DNA of 23,358 bases from an uncultured Phycisphaerales bacterium (lineage in GTDB: Bacteria; Planctomycetota; Phycisphaerae; WQYP01). The stretch spans positions 1-23,358 of the forward strand of contig CAIPTQ010000275.1 in NCBI GenBank assembly GCA_903868035.1, written 5' to 3'. Each line of letters begins with the position of its first letter. The stretch's first letter is position 1. Made by a program: the position numbers and the translations under genes. Shown in pieces: positions 1 to 7,840 of the stretch. The notes beneath the pieces are model-generated. The model saw only the letters and a program-made list of their open reading frames with translations, made no database searches and was not told the DNA's origin.

Positions 1-1
1 A

Positions 2-115
2 CCGCCGGGGGCGTGGGTGGAGCGGAAGGCGCCGCCAGTGCCGGAATTCGTGAGATTCCCGGAAACTCTTGAAAAATCACGTAAATCCGGCTCTGGGACG
101 CACTTGGGAGCGTAA
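2..115 (+). CDS. possible C-terminal end of a gene cut by the window edge
   Basis: Reading from base 2, an open frame of 37 codons runs to a TAA at 113-115. Its composition is protein-like at first (PPGAWVERKAPPVPEFVRFP) and then Ser/Gly/Lys-rich. The other two plus frames close earlier (stops near 49-51 and 70-72), and the bases become AT-rich after about 115, as expected at a gene end. No family is recognised and there is too little sequence to assign one. It could equally be non-coding. Confidence 0.2.
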   Translation, partial: PPGAWVERKAPPVPEFVRFPETLEKSRKSGSGTHLGA

Positions 116-151
116 AAACCCGAAAAAATCAACAAAATCGGACCTAAACCC

Positions 152-179
152 TTGCACATTGGCCAAAAAGCCTTATTTT
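152..179 (+). promoter_or_regulatory. candidate promoter of the HU gene
   Basis: TTGCAC at 152-157 resembles a -35 box. TATTTT at 174-179 resembles a -10 box, with a 16-base spacer. The region is clearly more AT-rich than its surroundings and lies about 100 bases before the HU start. This is a consensus match by eye only. Confidence 0.35.
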
Positions 180-278
180 ATGGGATGTTCTGGCATGGAT
201 GCGGCACTTCTAAACCGGCTTGTGATCGCCGGACCGACGTCCATCCAATATTCCGCCATGTGTTAAAGGAGAATTTTC

Positions 279-581
279 ATGGCCAAGTCCCTCACGAAGT
301 CCGCCACGATCGCCAAGGTAGCCGAGATTTCCGGCAAGGCCCTGGGCACCGACGTCTCCAAGAAACAGGCCGCGGCCATCATCGATGCGCTGGTCTGCCT
401 GGCTTACAAGGAAGCCAAGAACAAGTTCACCTTGCCGGGTCTGGGCAAGATTGAGCTCAAGAACCGCAAGGCGCGTCTGGGGCGCAATCCCAAGACGGGC
501 GAAGTGATCCAGATCAAGGCCAAGCGCGTGGTGAAGTTCCGCGTCGCCAAGGCCGCCAAGGATGCGATCCTCGGTGGATAA
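279..581 (+). CDS. HU/IHF-family DNA-binding protein
   Basis: A 100-residue basic protein of the usual size for the bacterial HU/IHF fold (about 90-100 residues). The helical N-terminal half (AEISGKALGTDVSKKQAAAI) is followed by the beta-arm segment FTLPGLGKIELKNRKARLGR. The family signature NPKTGEVIQIKAKRVVKFRV comes next; it is the DNA-intercalating arm region with the conserved N-P-x-T-G-E. The end is the amphipathic AKAAKDAIL. HU proteins bend and compact DNA as dimers in the nucleoid. The ATG at 279 is preceded by a strong ribosome site, AAAGGAG at 265-271, with 7 bases between. The gene is monocistronic: a candidate promoter lies at 152-179 and a hairpin terminator follows at 611-644. 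The family is certain, but which HU/IHF subtype is not. Confidence 0.95.
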   Translation: MAKSLTKSATIAKVAEISGKALGTDVSKKQAAAIIDALVCLAYKEAKNKFTLPGLGKIELKNRKARLGRNPKTGEVIQIKAKRVVKFRVAKAAKDAILGG

Positions 582-610
582 GCTGGTGTGCTGACAAAAT
601 CGCAGACGAT

Positions 611-644
611 CCGCGGCATCCGCAGGGGTGCCGCGGCTCTTTTT
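611..644 (+). terminator. rho-independent terminator after the HU gene
   Basis: The perfect 8-bp stem CCGCGGCA (611-618) / TGCCGCGG (629-636) has a 10-base loop and is followed by CTCTTTTT. It lies 30 bases after the HU stop and reads in the HU direction. On the minus strand the T-run lies on the wrong side, so it would not serve the convergent binding-protein gene well. Confidence 0.8.
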
Positions 645-692
645 GCGCCTGGAAGCACTTGGGCGTTTCCACTGCGGCCAACTGTGAACAGT

Positions 693-1691
693 CTAGAAAT
701 TGTATTTATCAATGTTGTCGGCGGTGAAGACCGTCGGCTGGTCGGTGATGACGATGTTCTTGTCCTTGAAGGTGCGATCGCCCAGGGTGCCCGCCTTGAA
801 CGTCACCCCCGCGGCGGGCTTGAGCGTTTTATTGACCAACTGGCAGGCCACCTGACCCGCCAGATATCCCTGGTCAAACGGGCTCCACAGGCCGAACGCC
901 TTGACCACCCCGTCCTTGACGAACCGGCGCATCTGGTTGGGCGTGCCCAGACCCGTCACCATCACTTTGTCTGCCTTATGGGCGGACTGCACGGCTTGGG
1001 CCGCGCCCACGATGCCCACCGTGGTCGGGGAGAGAATCCCCTTGAGATCCTGATATTTATTGAGCAGGGCCTCGCTTTCGGTCAGGCATTTCTGCGGGTC
1101 GTCGTTGCCATAGACAATGTCCACCAGTTGCATGTCCTTGTACTTGGGATTGGTTTTCAGGGTGTCTTTCATCACGGCGATCCACACGTTCTGATTGGGC
1201 GCGTCGGTGGTGGCGCTCAGGATGGCAAACTTACCGTTGTAGCCGATCAGCGAACCCATCAACTCCACCTGGCTCTCGCCCACCGCCTTGGCCTCCACCG
1301 CCCAGACCGCCGCATCGCGGTATTGCTCGTGGCCGGTCAGGTCGGCATCGAGCGTAATGACGATAATGCCCTTGTCCCGGGCTTCCTGGAGGGCGGCATT
1401 GAGCGTGTCGGGCGAGTTGGGGATGATCGCCAGCACCTGGATGCCGCGCTGTATCTGGTCCTTGATGATCGGGATTTGGCTGGTGGCGTCGCCTTTGGCG
1501 GGGGGAACATTGTTGAAATCGGCGTTGTATTCGCCGGCGGCCTTCTTGAAGCCTTCGGCAATTGTGTCGAAATAGGGGTTGCCGTCATTCTTGGGGATGA
1601 AGACGATGCGGGTTTTGCCCGAATCACGCCCGCAGCCGCTCAGGGTCAGCAGGCAGGACAGGAGGAGGATGAGCGTTAGCCACTTACCCAT
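693..1691 (-). CDS. rhaS: rhamnose-type ABC importer substrate-binding lipoprotein
   Basis: A 332-residue periplasmic binding protein of the ribose/rhamnose (CUT2) class. Residues 1-20 form a lipoprotein signal with the lipobox LSGC, so the protein should be anchored by lipid at the Cys. Next come two Rossmann-like lobes: TRIVFIPKNDGNPYFD opens lobe 1, and later blocks include GKFAILSATTDAPNQNVW, GILSPTTVGI, VTGLGTPNQMRRFVKDG and a C-terminal VFTADNIDKYNF. These blocks, especially TGLGTPNQMR and the NIDKYNF end, match my knowledge of RhaS (rhamnose-binding) rather than RbsB. AI-2 binding protein LsrB is the main alternative. AAGGAG lies 8 bases before the ATG. The gene is last in the importer operon, 15 bases after the permease stop. 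No rhamnose catabolic gene is visible, so the substrate is inferred. Confidence 0.88.
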   Translation of the reverse strand: MGKWLTLILLLSCLLTLSGCGRDSGKTRIVFIPKNDGNPYFDTIAEGFKKAAGEYNADFNNVPPAKGDATSQIPIIKDQIQRGIQVLAIIPNSPDTLNAALQEARDKGIIVITLDADLTGHEQYRDAAVWAVEAKAVGESQVELMGSLIGYNGKFAILSATTDAPNQNVWIAVMKDTLKTNPKYKDMQLVDIVYGNDDPQKCLTESEALLNKYQDLKGILSPTTVGIVGAAQAVQSAHKADKVMVTGLGTPNQMRRFVKDGVVKAFGLWSPFDQGYLAGQVACQLVNKTLKPAAGVTFKAGTLGDRTFKDKNIVITDQPTVFTADNIDKYNF

Positions 1692-1706
1692 GTGCGATTC
1701 TCCTTG

Positions 1707-2729
1707 CTAGGGTTGCCGTTTTGTGTGGATGACCGTCAGCAGGCGGCATAGTACGACGGCGAAGATCAAAAGGGAACCGGTGACCGCCAGTTGGTATCCG
1801 GGGAGGATATTGGCCACGCCCATAGCGCGGCTGATGATGCCCAGGAGGAACACCGCGATCATCGTGCCGGGGATGGTGCCGCGTCCGCCGAAGATGTCCG
1901 TGCCCCCCAGCACGACGGCGGTGATCACCGCCAGTTCATCCCCGTCGGCGAGATTGTATTGGACGGCATTGAGCCGCGAGGCCATGAGCATTGAGGCCAG
2001 TCCGGCAAAGGCGCCAGCCATGGTAAACACGACCAGCTTGATGGCGTTGGTGCGGATGCCCGAGAAGCGCGCCGCCGGCTCATTGACGCCCAGGGCGTAG
2101 AGGCCCCGCCCGAAGGTGGTCTTGTGCAATACGATGCCGCAGAGGGCGGCGAGGGTGAGAAAAATGATGAGTGGCAGGGGCACCCAGCCGGCGACGCGGC
2201 GCTGGTCGATGTTGAGGAACCACTGAGGAAAGCCGCGCAGGGCATCATCGCCGATCAGCACCTGGGCCAGGCCGCGATAGAGCGCCAACGTGCCCAGGGT
2301 CACCGTTAGGGAAGGCAGGCGCAGGCGCGTGATCAACAGGCCGTTGAACAGGCCCAGCGCCGCGCCGATCAGCGGGGCCGCCAGGACGACCAGGGCCATG
2401 GGGACGTGGCAGCGGGTATACAGTTCGGCGCACAGGACGCCGGTCAGCGCGAGGTTAGCGGCGATGGACAGGTCGATGTTGCCGCTGATGATGACGAAGG
2501 TCATGGCCAGGGCCATGAGCGCGATTTCCATGTACAGCGAGGTGGAGTTGATGAGGTAACGGGCGTCGAGGAAATCCGGCACGAAGGCCCCGGCGACAAA
2601 CGCCCCGAGCAGCAGCAGGACCGCGACGGCCTCGGGAGTGATCAGCAGCGCGACGGCCCGGCTTCCGCGGGCGCGCGCACTCGGCGCGTATGGCAAGGGG
2701 GTGGCGTGAGGCTGTTCCGGAAGCGTCAT
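1707..2729 (-). CDS. rhaQ: CUT2-family sugar ABC transporter permease (RhaQ-like)
   Basis: A 340-residue inner-membrane permease of the BPD_transp_2 type. About 8-10 hydrophobic segments are visible. Family marks are VIISGNIDLSIAANLALTG near residues 90-110, ALGLFNGLLITRLRLPSLTVTLGTLALYRG, and the cytoplasmic EAA-like coupling region ALGVNEPAARFSGI. Others are DELAVITAVVLGGTDIFGG and a C-terminal PGYQLAVTGSLLIFAVVL. The open frame extends upstream to 3683, but that part is a shadow of the fused transporter gene. The ATG at 2729 overlaps the preceding stop as ATGA, a typical sign of translational coupling. With the upstream fusion protein and the downstream binding lipoprotein it makes a complete importer. 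The naming follows the T-P-Q order of the characterised rhizobial rhamnose operon, and the substrate is inferred. Confidence 0.9.
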   Translation of the reverse strand: MTLPEQPHATPLPYAPSARARGSRAVALLITPEAVAVLLLLGAFVAGAFVPDFLDARYLINSTSLYMEIALMALAMTFVIISGNIDLSIAANLALTGVLCAELYTRCHVPMALVVLAAPLIGAALGLFNGLLITRLRLPSLTVTLGTLALYRGLAQVLIGDDALRGFPQWFLNIDQRRVAGWVPLPLIIFLTLAALCGIVLHKTTFGRGLYALGVNEPAARFSGIRTNAIKLVVFTMAGAFAGLASMLMASRLNAVQYNLADGDELAVITAVVLGGTDIFGGRGTIPGTMIAVFLLGIISRAMGVANILPGYQLAVTGSLLIFAVVLCRLLTVIHTKRQP

Positions 2730-5227
2730 ACGGCCTCCGCGGCAAGGCCGGAACGCCGCTGGATCAGCGTATCCGTGGTGGCGGCCAGCAGGATGGCCAG
2801 GCCGTAGACGGCCAACTGCCAGAACGTGGAGACGCCGATCATCGGCAGCGCCACATAGATCAGGCCCAGGAGCAGGCATCCAAGCACCGTACCCAGAACC
2901 GAGCCCGAGCCGCCGAAGACGTTGGTCCCGCCGATCACGACGGCGGAGATGACGATGAGTTCCATCGCCTTGGGCTCGTTGGGATTGACATAGCCGAAGC
3001 GGGACGCATACAGGATGCCGGCAAATCCGGAGCAGGCGCCGGTGATCGTGAAGACCAGCAGCAGGATGCGGCGGACGTTGATGCCCCGGAGTACGGCGGC
3101 CGGCGGGTTGGAGCCGACCGCGAAGATTTCGCGCCCGGTGCGCGTGTAGCGCAGCCACAGGGCGGTGATGACGGCGATCACGGCGGCGTAGATGACGATC
3201 CAGGGAATGCCCACCGGGGAGGTTTGGGAGAGTCGCACCAGGGCGGCGGGAATCTTGTCGGGATCGACTTGTTTGCCGTGGCTGTAGATGAAGATCAGCC
3301 CGCGGCAGGCCGTCAGGGTGCCCAAGGTGGCGATGATGGAGGGCATCCTTAAAAAGGCCACCAGCACGCCGTTGAACAAGCCCAGCGCCCCCCCGATGAG
3401 TGCCGCCAGCAGCGCGGCCACTACAAGGGGCATGTCCGGATAGGTGATGAACAGGTTCCCCACGACAATCGCGGCCAAGCCCAGCACCGATCCGACGGAC
3501 AAGTCGATATTCCGCGTGACGATCACCATCATCTGGCCCATGGCGATAACGACGATCAACGGGATGTAGTTCAGCACGCTGCGGAGGCTCTCCGGCGAAA
3601 GAAAACGCGGCTCCATGATCGACGCGATCACAACCACCAATAGGACCACCACGGCAATCCCCAGTTCCCGGAAGCGCATCCATTTGGCGGCCGCCGAGGT
3701 GCCGGCCTTGCGGCGCGCCGAGGCCGGCGCCGCGGTCTGCCCCTGCCCGGTGGCCGCCGCCATGATGTTCTCCTGCGTGGCCTGCGCGCGGTCGAATTCT
3801 CCGGTGAGGCGGCCTTCGCGCATGACCAGGACGCGGTCGCTCATCGCCAGCACTTCCGGCAGGTCGGAGGAGATCATGAGGATGGCCTTGCCCTGGCGGG
3901 CGAGGTCGGCCATGAGGCGGTGGACCTCGGCCTTGGCGCCTACGTCAATGCCGCGGGTCGGCTCGTCGAGGATGAGCACTTCGGGGCCGGTTTGCAGCCA
4001 TTTGGCGAGGACGACCTTCTGCTGATTGCCGCCGGAGAGTTCACGGGCGGGCTGCTCGACATGGCGCAGGCGGATGCCGAGTTTGTCGCGCCAGGTCTCC
4101 GCCAAATCATGCTGGCGCGTGGAGGAGAGCCAACTAAGGCGTGAGACACTTGGCAGGTCCGCCATGGCTATGTTGGCGGCGATGCTCATCGGCGGAAACA
4201 GGCCGTGCCGCTGCCGATCCTCCGGCACGTAGGCGATCTTGTATCCGGCGGCATCCTGCGGCGAGCGGATGTGGGCCGGGCGGCTGTTGCGCAAAATAAT
4301 GCCCTGGTCGGCCGGAGCGATCCCGAAGAGCGCCTGGCCCACATCGGTGCGGCCCGCGCCGACCAATCCCGCCAGCCCGACGATTTCGCCGGCCCGGAGT
4401 TCAAACGAGATATCCTGGAAACAGCCCCGGCGCGAAAATCCCGCGACGCTCAACAGGGATTTGCCGGCCGGGACGGCGGCTCGTTCATAAAGCTGCCCCA
4501 GGTCGCGTCCAACCATCATGCGGATAATTTCCTCGGGCGTGGTTTGGCTCACCGTGCGCGTCCCCACGCATTGGCCGTCGCGCAGCACCGTGATGCGATC
4601 CGAGATGCCGAAGACTTCCGGCAGGCGGTGGCTGATGAAGACAATGGCGCATTGCTGGTCGCGCAACTGCCGCACGATGCGGAAGAGGTCCTCCACCTCG
4701 CGTGGCGTGAGCGCCGCGGTGGGCTCATCCATCAGCAGGATGCGCGCCTGCTGGGAGAGCGCCGCGGCCAGTTCCACCATCTGCTGGAGCGCCACCGACA
4801 GGCCGCGGACCTTGGCCTTGGGATCAAGATCGACGCCCAGCGCCGCGAGCAGTTCGCGCGCCCGGCGGTGCATGGTGGACCAATCCAGCAGCCCCGCGCG
4901 ATTTTTGGGCATGCCCCGCCCGATGAAAATGTTCTCCGCCACCGACAGGTCCGGGAAACTCAGCGGTTCCTGGTGGATCAGGGCGATCCCTTGGCGCAGG
5001 GCGGCATGCGGCGAGGCGAGGCTGACGGCCTGGTCATCCAGCCAGATCGTCCCGCGGTCCGGCTGATGTACGCCGGCGATGATTTTCATGAGGGTGCTTT
5101 TGCCGGCACCGTTTTCGCCCATGAGGGTATGGACTTCCCCGCCGCGCAGGTCAAAGTCCACGGCATCGAGAACGCGAACGCCGGTGAAGGATTTTTCGAG
5201 CGATTGGATGCGCAGACTGACGCCCAT
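2726..5227 (-). CDS. rhaT: fused CUT2 sugar ABC transporter: double ATPase plus permease (RhaT-RhaP fusion)
   Basis: An 833-residue protein joins two proteins that are usually separate. Residues about 1-495 are the tandem nucleotide-binding subunit. NBD1 has Walker [10 protein letters not shown] at 37-45, the degenerate signature [16 protein letters not shown] and Walker [16 protein letters not shown]2 has the degenerate Walker [10 protein letters not shown] typical of CUT2 ATPases, signature [15 protein letters not shown] and Walker [14 protein letters not shown] short Ala/Arg/Lys-rich linker ([19 protein letters not shown]) leads into a full permease of about 320 residues with [47 protein letters not shown] and [15 protein letters not shown]. 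The frame is continuous with no stop or shift. The ATG at 5227 is chosen because family similarity starts just after it. A TTG at 5263 would add 12 residues, and neither has a clear ribosome site. The first gene of the importer operon, it overlaps rhaQ by 4 bases. Confidence 0.9.
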   Translation of the reverse strand: MGVSLRIQSLEKSFTGVRVLDAVDFDLRGGEVHTLMGENGAGKSTLMKIIAGVHQPDRGTIWLDDQAVSLASPHAALRQGIALIHQEPLSFPDLSVAENIFIGRGMPKNRAGLLDWSTMHRRARELLAALGVDLDPKAKVRGLSVALQQMVELAAALSQQARILLMDEPTAALTPREVEDLFRIVRQLRDQQCAIVFISHRLPEVFGISDRITVLRDGQCVGTRTVSQTTPEEIIRMMVGRDLGQLYERAAVPAGKSLLSVAGFSRRGCFQDISFELRAGEIVGLAGLVGAGRTDVGQALFGIAPADQGIILRNSRPAHIRSPQDAAGYKIAYVPEDRQRHGLFPPMSIAANIAMADLPSVSRLSWLSSTRQHDLAETWRDKLGIRLRHVEQPARELSGGNQQKVVLAKWLQTGPEVLILDEPTRGIDVGAKAEVHRLMADLARQGKAILMISSDLPEVLAMSDRVLVMREGRLTGEFDRAQATQENIMAAATGQGQTAAPASARRKAGTSAAAKWMRFRELGIAVVVLLVVVIASIMEPRFLSPESLRSVLNYIPLIVVIAMGQMMVIVTRNIDLSVGSVLGLAAIVVGNLFITYPDMPLVVAALLAALIGGALGLFNGVLVAFLRMPSIIATLGTLTACRGLIFIYSHGKQVDPDKIPAALVRLSQTSPVGIPWIVIYAAVIAVITALWLRYTRTGREIFAVGSNPPAAVLRGINVRRILLLVFTITGACSGFAGILYASRFGYVNPNEPKAMELIVISAVVIGGTNVFGGSGSVLGTVLGCLLLGLIYVALPMIGVSTFWQLAVYGLAILLAATTDTLIQRRSGLAAEAV

Positions 5228-5304
5228 CGCGGTTAGCGTAACGGTTGGGGTGAGAGTGGACAAGGCTTCATTGGGGGTTCTGGCATAGACGCCTTACCCC
5301 CGCG

Positions 5305-6525
5305 TCACGGGGCGATGGTCATCAGGAGTGCTGTCAGATCATCGCGCTGGTGGAGGGAGCCTTCCTGCTGGTCGAGGGCGGCGACCATGGCGGCGAAGCG
5401 GTCCTTGGGTTTGGCGCCGGCCAGGCGGGAGAATTCCAGGCGATAGCGGTCGTTAATGAGGCCGGCGGGGTCGGTGAAGGCGGATTCAAAGCCGTCGGAG
5501 TACATGAGGATCGAATCGCCGGGGGCGAGTTGCACGGTTTGCATGGGATATTTTTCGTCGGCAAAGACGCCCAGCAGCGCGCCGTCGGCCTCGATTTCCT
5601 CCGCCGTGCCGTTGGTTTTGAGCAGCAGGGGCGAGGGATGCCCCGCGCGCGACCACTGGAGCGTATGCGTCTTGGTGTTCAGGATCGCATAGACCATGGT
5701 GACGAACTGGCACTGCGAGAGCTTCTGGCCCACCAGCTCGTTGTTGAGGTGTTCCAGGGCCTCATCGGGGAGGATCAGGCGATAGCCATTTTTGGTGAGT
5801 TCCTTGGTCCGCAGGGTGCGCTTGAGGAAGATGGTCAGCAGTGCCGCGGGCATGCCATGACCGACGGCATCGGCGACGAAGAAGCCGACATGATCCTCAT
5901 CGAGGCGCGCCACGTCGTAGATGTCGCCCGAGACGTAGGAGGCGGGGCGGAAGAAGATGCTGAAGGAGACGTTGTTCATTTCGGGAAGGACGCGGGGCAG
6001 GAAATCGACTTGCAGGCGCGCGGCGAGGCGCATCTCCTCGTCAATCTGGGTCATCTGGCGGCTGACGCCGGTTTCAAACCTGCGCAGCATGGCGTTTTCG
6101 CGCTGGAGTTGCTCGATGATCGGGCGGGCGGCGGCCAGGCCGGCGATGCGGCCCTGGAGTTCATCCGGATTGCACCCCAGCGGCACGGCCATCAGGCCGT
6201 CGGTGGTGCAGAGGCGCTGGGCGAGTTCCAGATCCTCGGGGTTGAAGGCCATCATGATGCCGCCAATGTGCCGGGTGACCAGTTCATCGAGCACGTGCGT
6301 CAGGTGTTTCTGGTGGCCGTTGAAGTAGGTGTGGGGCGTCAGGAGGATGGCGGCGGCGGGTTCATGGTGGGCGATCTTGGCCGGGGCGTCTTTCATCGAA
6401 GCGATGATGAAACGGTAGTCGGAACTGGCCAGCAGATGCCCCAGCCCCGAGGCTTCCTGCGGGGGGGGCGGTTCCTGATCGGCGATGACCAGAATGCGCG
6501 GCATGGTGGGGGGACAAGCGACCAT
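5305..6525 (-). CDS. SpoIIE/RsbU-type PP2C protein phosphatase with degenerate receiver domain
   Basis: A 406-residue cytoplasmic protein. Residues about 8-135 look like a response-regulator receiver fold starting PRILVIADQE. Where the phosphorylated Asp should stand the sequence reads AAILLTPHTY, with no Asp, so this is probably a pseudo-receiver. A coiled-coil linker follows (IEQLQRENAMLRRFETGVSRQ, then EEMRLAARLQVDFLP). The SpoIIE phosphatase domain fills the rest: GDIYDVARLDEDHVGFFVAD holds the metal-binding Asp residues, then VGHGMPAALL, SRAGHPSPLLL, DSILMYSDGFESA and the terminal QRDDLTALLM. Family members dephosphorylate anti-anti-sigma proteins in partner-switching or stress pathways; no partner is encoded nearby. 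The ATG at 6525 has a GAGAGAGG-type ribosome site; a second ATG at 6504 would remove 7 residues. It lies 77 bases upstream of the importer operon on the same strand. Confidence 0.88.
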   Translation of the reverse strand: MVACPPTMPRILVIADQEPPPPQEASGLGHLLASSDYRFIIASMKDAPAKIAHHEPAAAILLTPHTYFNGHQKHLTHVLDELVTRHIGGIMMAFNPEDLELAQRLCTTDGLMAVPLGCNPDELQGRIAGLAAARPIIEQLQRENAMLRRFETGVSRQMTQIDEEMRLAARLQVDFLPRVLPEMNNVSFSIFFRPASYVSGDIYDVARLDEDHVGFFVADAVGHGMPAALLTIFLKRTLRTKELTKNGYRLILPDEALEHLNNELVGQKLSQCQFVTMVYAILNTKTHTLQWSRAGHPSPLLLKTNGTAEEIEADGALLGVFADEKYPMQTVQLAPGDSILMYSDGFESAFTDPAGLINDRYRLEFSRLAGAKPKDRFAAMVAALDQQEGSLHQRDDLTALLMTIAP

Positions 6526-6665
6526 ATGCCTCTCTCTCAGTGTTGACGGCCCGCCTTGTATGGGACGGGCTGATGGCAGAGCGTTTTTGGAGAAACTCCG
6601 CCAACGCCCGAACGCGCAAAATTTGCTCGTTCCGGTTTACTTGTCGGGAGAGAAAGGGGTGGTCT

Positions 6666-7187
6666 TTAGTTCTTTATGTATTTCTTGGGAATTTCGACGA
6701 TATCACCCTTCTGGAGGCCGATTTTACCGGCCATTCCCAGATTGAGTTCGATGACATAGAGGTTGGGCGAGGCGGGGCCGCGACCGGTTTCGTCCATCGG
6801 GATGCGGTTGTGGATTTCGAGCACTTTGCCCGATTTATCCAGGAAGATGATATCCAGGGGAATGCGTGTTTCATGCATCCAGAAATCCCAGATTTTTTCC
6901 TCGGGCATGACGAAGAGCATGCCGTGGTCTTCGGGGAGGGAATCGCGGTACATCAGGCCGCGGGCGGTTTGGGCTTCGGTTTGGGCGACCTCCATGGCGA
7001 AAGGTTTGCCTTTGAGGGTCATGGTGGTGGTGTCGAAGGTGACGGGGGCGGTGGCGGTGGGAAAAGCGGGCTTGGCGGGGGCCGGTTTGGAGGCCGGTGA
7101 TGTGTCGGCGGTGCAGCCGGGGAGCAGGCAAAGGATCAATGACCAATGAACAATGACCAATGAAAAGCGGCGGAAGGGCGTGGGCAT
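6666..7187 (-). CDS. DUF192 family lipoprotein
   Basis: A 173-residue exported protein. Residues 1-25 are a lipoprotein signal ending LLPGC, with the lipidated Cys at 25. A Pro/Ala-rich spacer of about 20 residues follows, then the DUF192 fold (about 50-170). Recognisable blocks are VAQTEAQTARGLMYRDSLPEDHGMLFV, KIWDFWMHETRIPLDIIFLD and NLYVIELNLGMAGKIGLQKGD. DUF192 proteins are small beta-barrel proteins of unknown biochemical role. The ATG at 7187 is supported by AAAGGA 8 bases upstream and by its position 2 bases after the maf stop. An extended frame back to 7259 would only overlap maf. The signal peptide itself is partly built of a 7-base tandem repeat (7137-7164, residues about 8-17: FSLVIVHWSL), which is odd for a signal sequence. 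Confidence 0.88.
   Translation of the reverse strand: MPTPFRRFSLVIVHWSLILCLLPGCTADTSPASKPAPAKPAFPTATAPVTFDTTTMTLKGKPFAMEVAQTEAQTARGLMYRDSLPEDHGMLFVMPEEKIWDFWMHETRIPLDIIFLDKSGKVLEIHNRIPMDETGRGPASPNLYVIELNLGMAGKIGLQKGDIVEIPKKYIKN
7137..7164. repeat. heptanucleotide tandem repeat inside the DUF192 signal peptide
   Basis: Four units of 7 bases on the plus strand: CAATGAC, CAATGAA, CAATGAC, CAATGAA. On the coding (minus) strand this reads as TTGGTCA/TTGTTCA-type units and encodes the hydrophobic SLVIVHWSL of the signal peptide. It is AT-richer than the flanks. Confidence 0.85.
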
Positions 7188-7189
7188 GG

Positions 7190-7840
7190 TTAGTCCTTTA
7201 GGAAGGAGGCGAGTTCGGATTGTACGAGAGGCATGGGGAGGCCGACAACCGTGGTACACTCGCCTTGGACCAGATCGACGAAGGGGTCGTACACCCCGCC
7301 TTCCGGATCCTGGATGCCGTAAGCGCCGGCCTTGCCTTGCCAGAGGCCCGAGTCAAGGTATTTTTCGAGCCAGGCGGGGGAGACATTTTTGATGCGGCAG
7401 AGGGCCTGGGCGGAGGCGAGGCGGATGCGCTCGCCCCGGAGCAGGCAAATCCCCGTGATGACGCGGTGGGTTTGGCCCAGGAGGGAGGTGAGCATGCGGC
7501 GGGCGTGGGCGCGGTCGCGGGCTTTGTTGAGGATGCGTTCATGCGGGGGGGTGCCGGCGACGACGATGGTGTCGGCGGCGAGGATGAGGGGATTTTCGAT
7601 TTTCGATTTTCGATTTTCGATTTGAGCCTGAACGGCGGTGGCCTTCATGTAGGCCAGGCACATCGGCCAAAGCTCCACGGAAATGCCTGACGGCTTTTGT
7701 TCTAGTTCATGGGCGGGGGAGACGATGACCTGAAACGTAATGCCGGCGTCGCGGAGGAGCTGGGCGCGGCGCGGGGAGGCGGAGGCGAGGATGAGGGGGC
7801 AGGGGATTTTCGATTTTCGATTTTCGATTTTCGATTTCAC
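7190..7840 (-). CDS. maf: Maf-family nucleoside triphosphate pyrophosphatase
   Basis: A 216-residue protein of the Maf/YhdE/YceF family, which hydrolyses dTTP, UTP or modified nucleotides to monophosphates. Motifs: LASASPRRAQLL at 18-29 (substrate loop), AADTIVV at 88-94 (catalytic Asp) and KAGAYGIQDPEGGVYDPFVDLVQGECTTVVGLP near the C-terminus. The start is taken as GTG at 7840. GGAG lies 5 bases before it and the GTGA overlaps the stop of the glycosyltransferase gene; a frame back to 7948 only overlaps that gene. Two identical 33-bp heptamer arrays lie inside. One lies immediately after the start codon (residues 2-12, KSKIENRKSKI). The other sits between the helix ending ATAVQAQ and the ADTIVV strand (residues about 74-83). 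Related proteins have only a short loop there. Both precede the same LILA strand start. Confidence 0.92.
   Translation of the reverse strand: MKSKIENRKSKIPCPLILASASPRRAQLLRDAGITFQVIVSPAHELEQKPSGISVELWPMCLAYMKATAVQAQIENRKSKIENPLILAADTIVVAGTPPHERILNKARDRAHARRMLTSLLGQTHRVITGICLLRGERIRLASAQALCRIKNVSPAWLEKYLDSGLWQGKAGAYGIQDPEGGVYDPFVDLVQGECTTVVGLPMPLVQSELASFLKD
7591..7623. repeat. heptanucleotide tandem repeat inside maf (second site)
   Basis: Four perfect copies of GATTTTC (plus strand) and a 5-base partial GATTT. It encodes IENRKSKIEN on the minus strand, between the conserved helix and the ADT motif strand of Maf. It is identical over 33 bases to the array at 7805-7837, 214 bases away. Confidence 0.95.
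7805..7837. repeat. heptanucleotide tandem repeat at the maf N-terminus
   Basis: Four perfect copies of GATTTTC and a partial GATTT on the plus strand. On the minus strand it starts right after the GTG start codon of maf and overlaps the last base of the TGA stop of the upstream glycosyltransferase gene. It encodes KSKIENRKSKI directly before the conserved LILASASPRR. Confidence 0.95.

Noticed and set aside
69..454. Short plus-strand open frames before and across the HU gene (69-266 and 152-454)
   Set aside because: No ribosome site and no family features; the second overlaps HU in another frame.
2730..3683. Upstream extension of the rhaQ frame to 658 residues
   Set aside because: The extra part is an Arg/His/Gly-rich shadow of the permease domain of the fused gene on the same strand; the true start overlaps the previous stop as ATGA.
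5298..5312. CCCCG/CGGGG hairpin over the stop codon of the phosphatase gene as a terminator
   Set aside because: Only a 5-bp stem and no T-run on the minus strand.
6461..6468. Run of 8 G (8 C on the coding strand) in the phosphatase gene
   Set aside because: It encodes a short Pro run near the N-terminus; this length is not remarkable in GC-rich DNA.
6549..6570. GCCCG/CGGGC dyad upstream of the phosphatase gene
   Set aside because: Short stem with a 12-base loop, no T-run and no sign of conservation that can be judged here.
7591..7837. Heptamer arrays considered as a CRISPR-like or regulatory array
   Set aside because: Units are 7 bases with no spacers and lie inside coding sequence, so they are tandem microsatellites.
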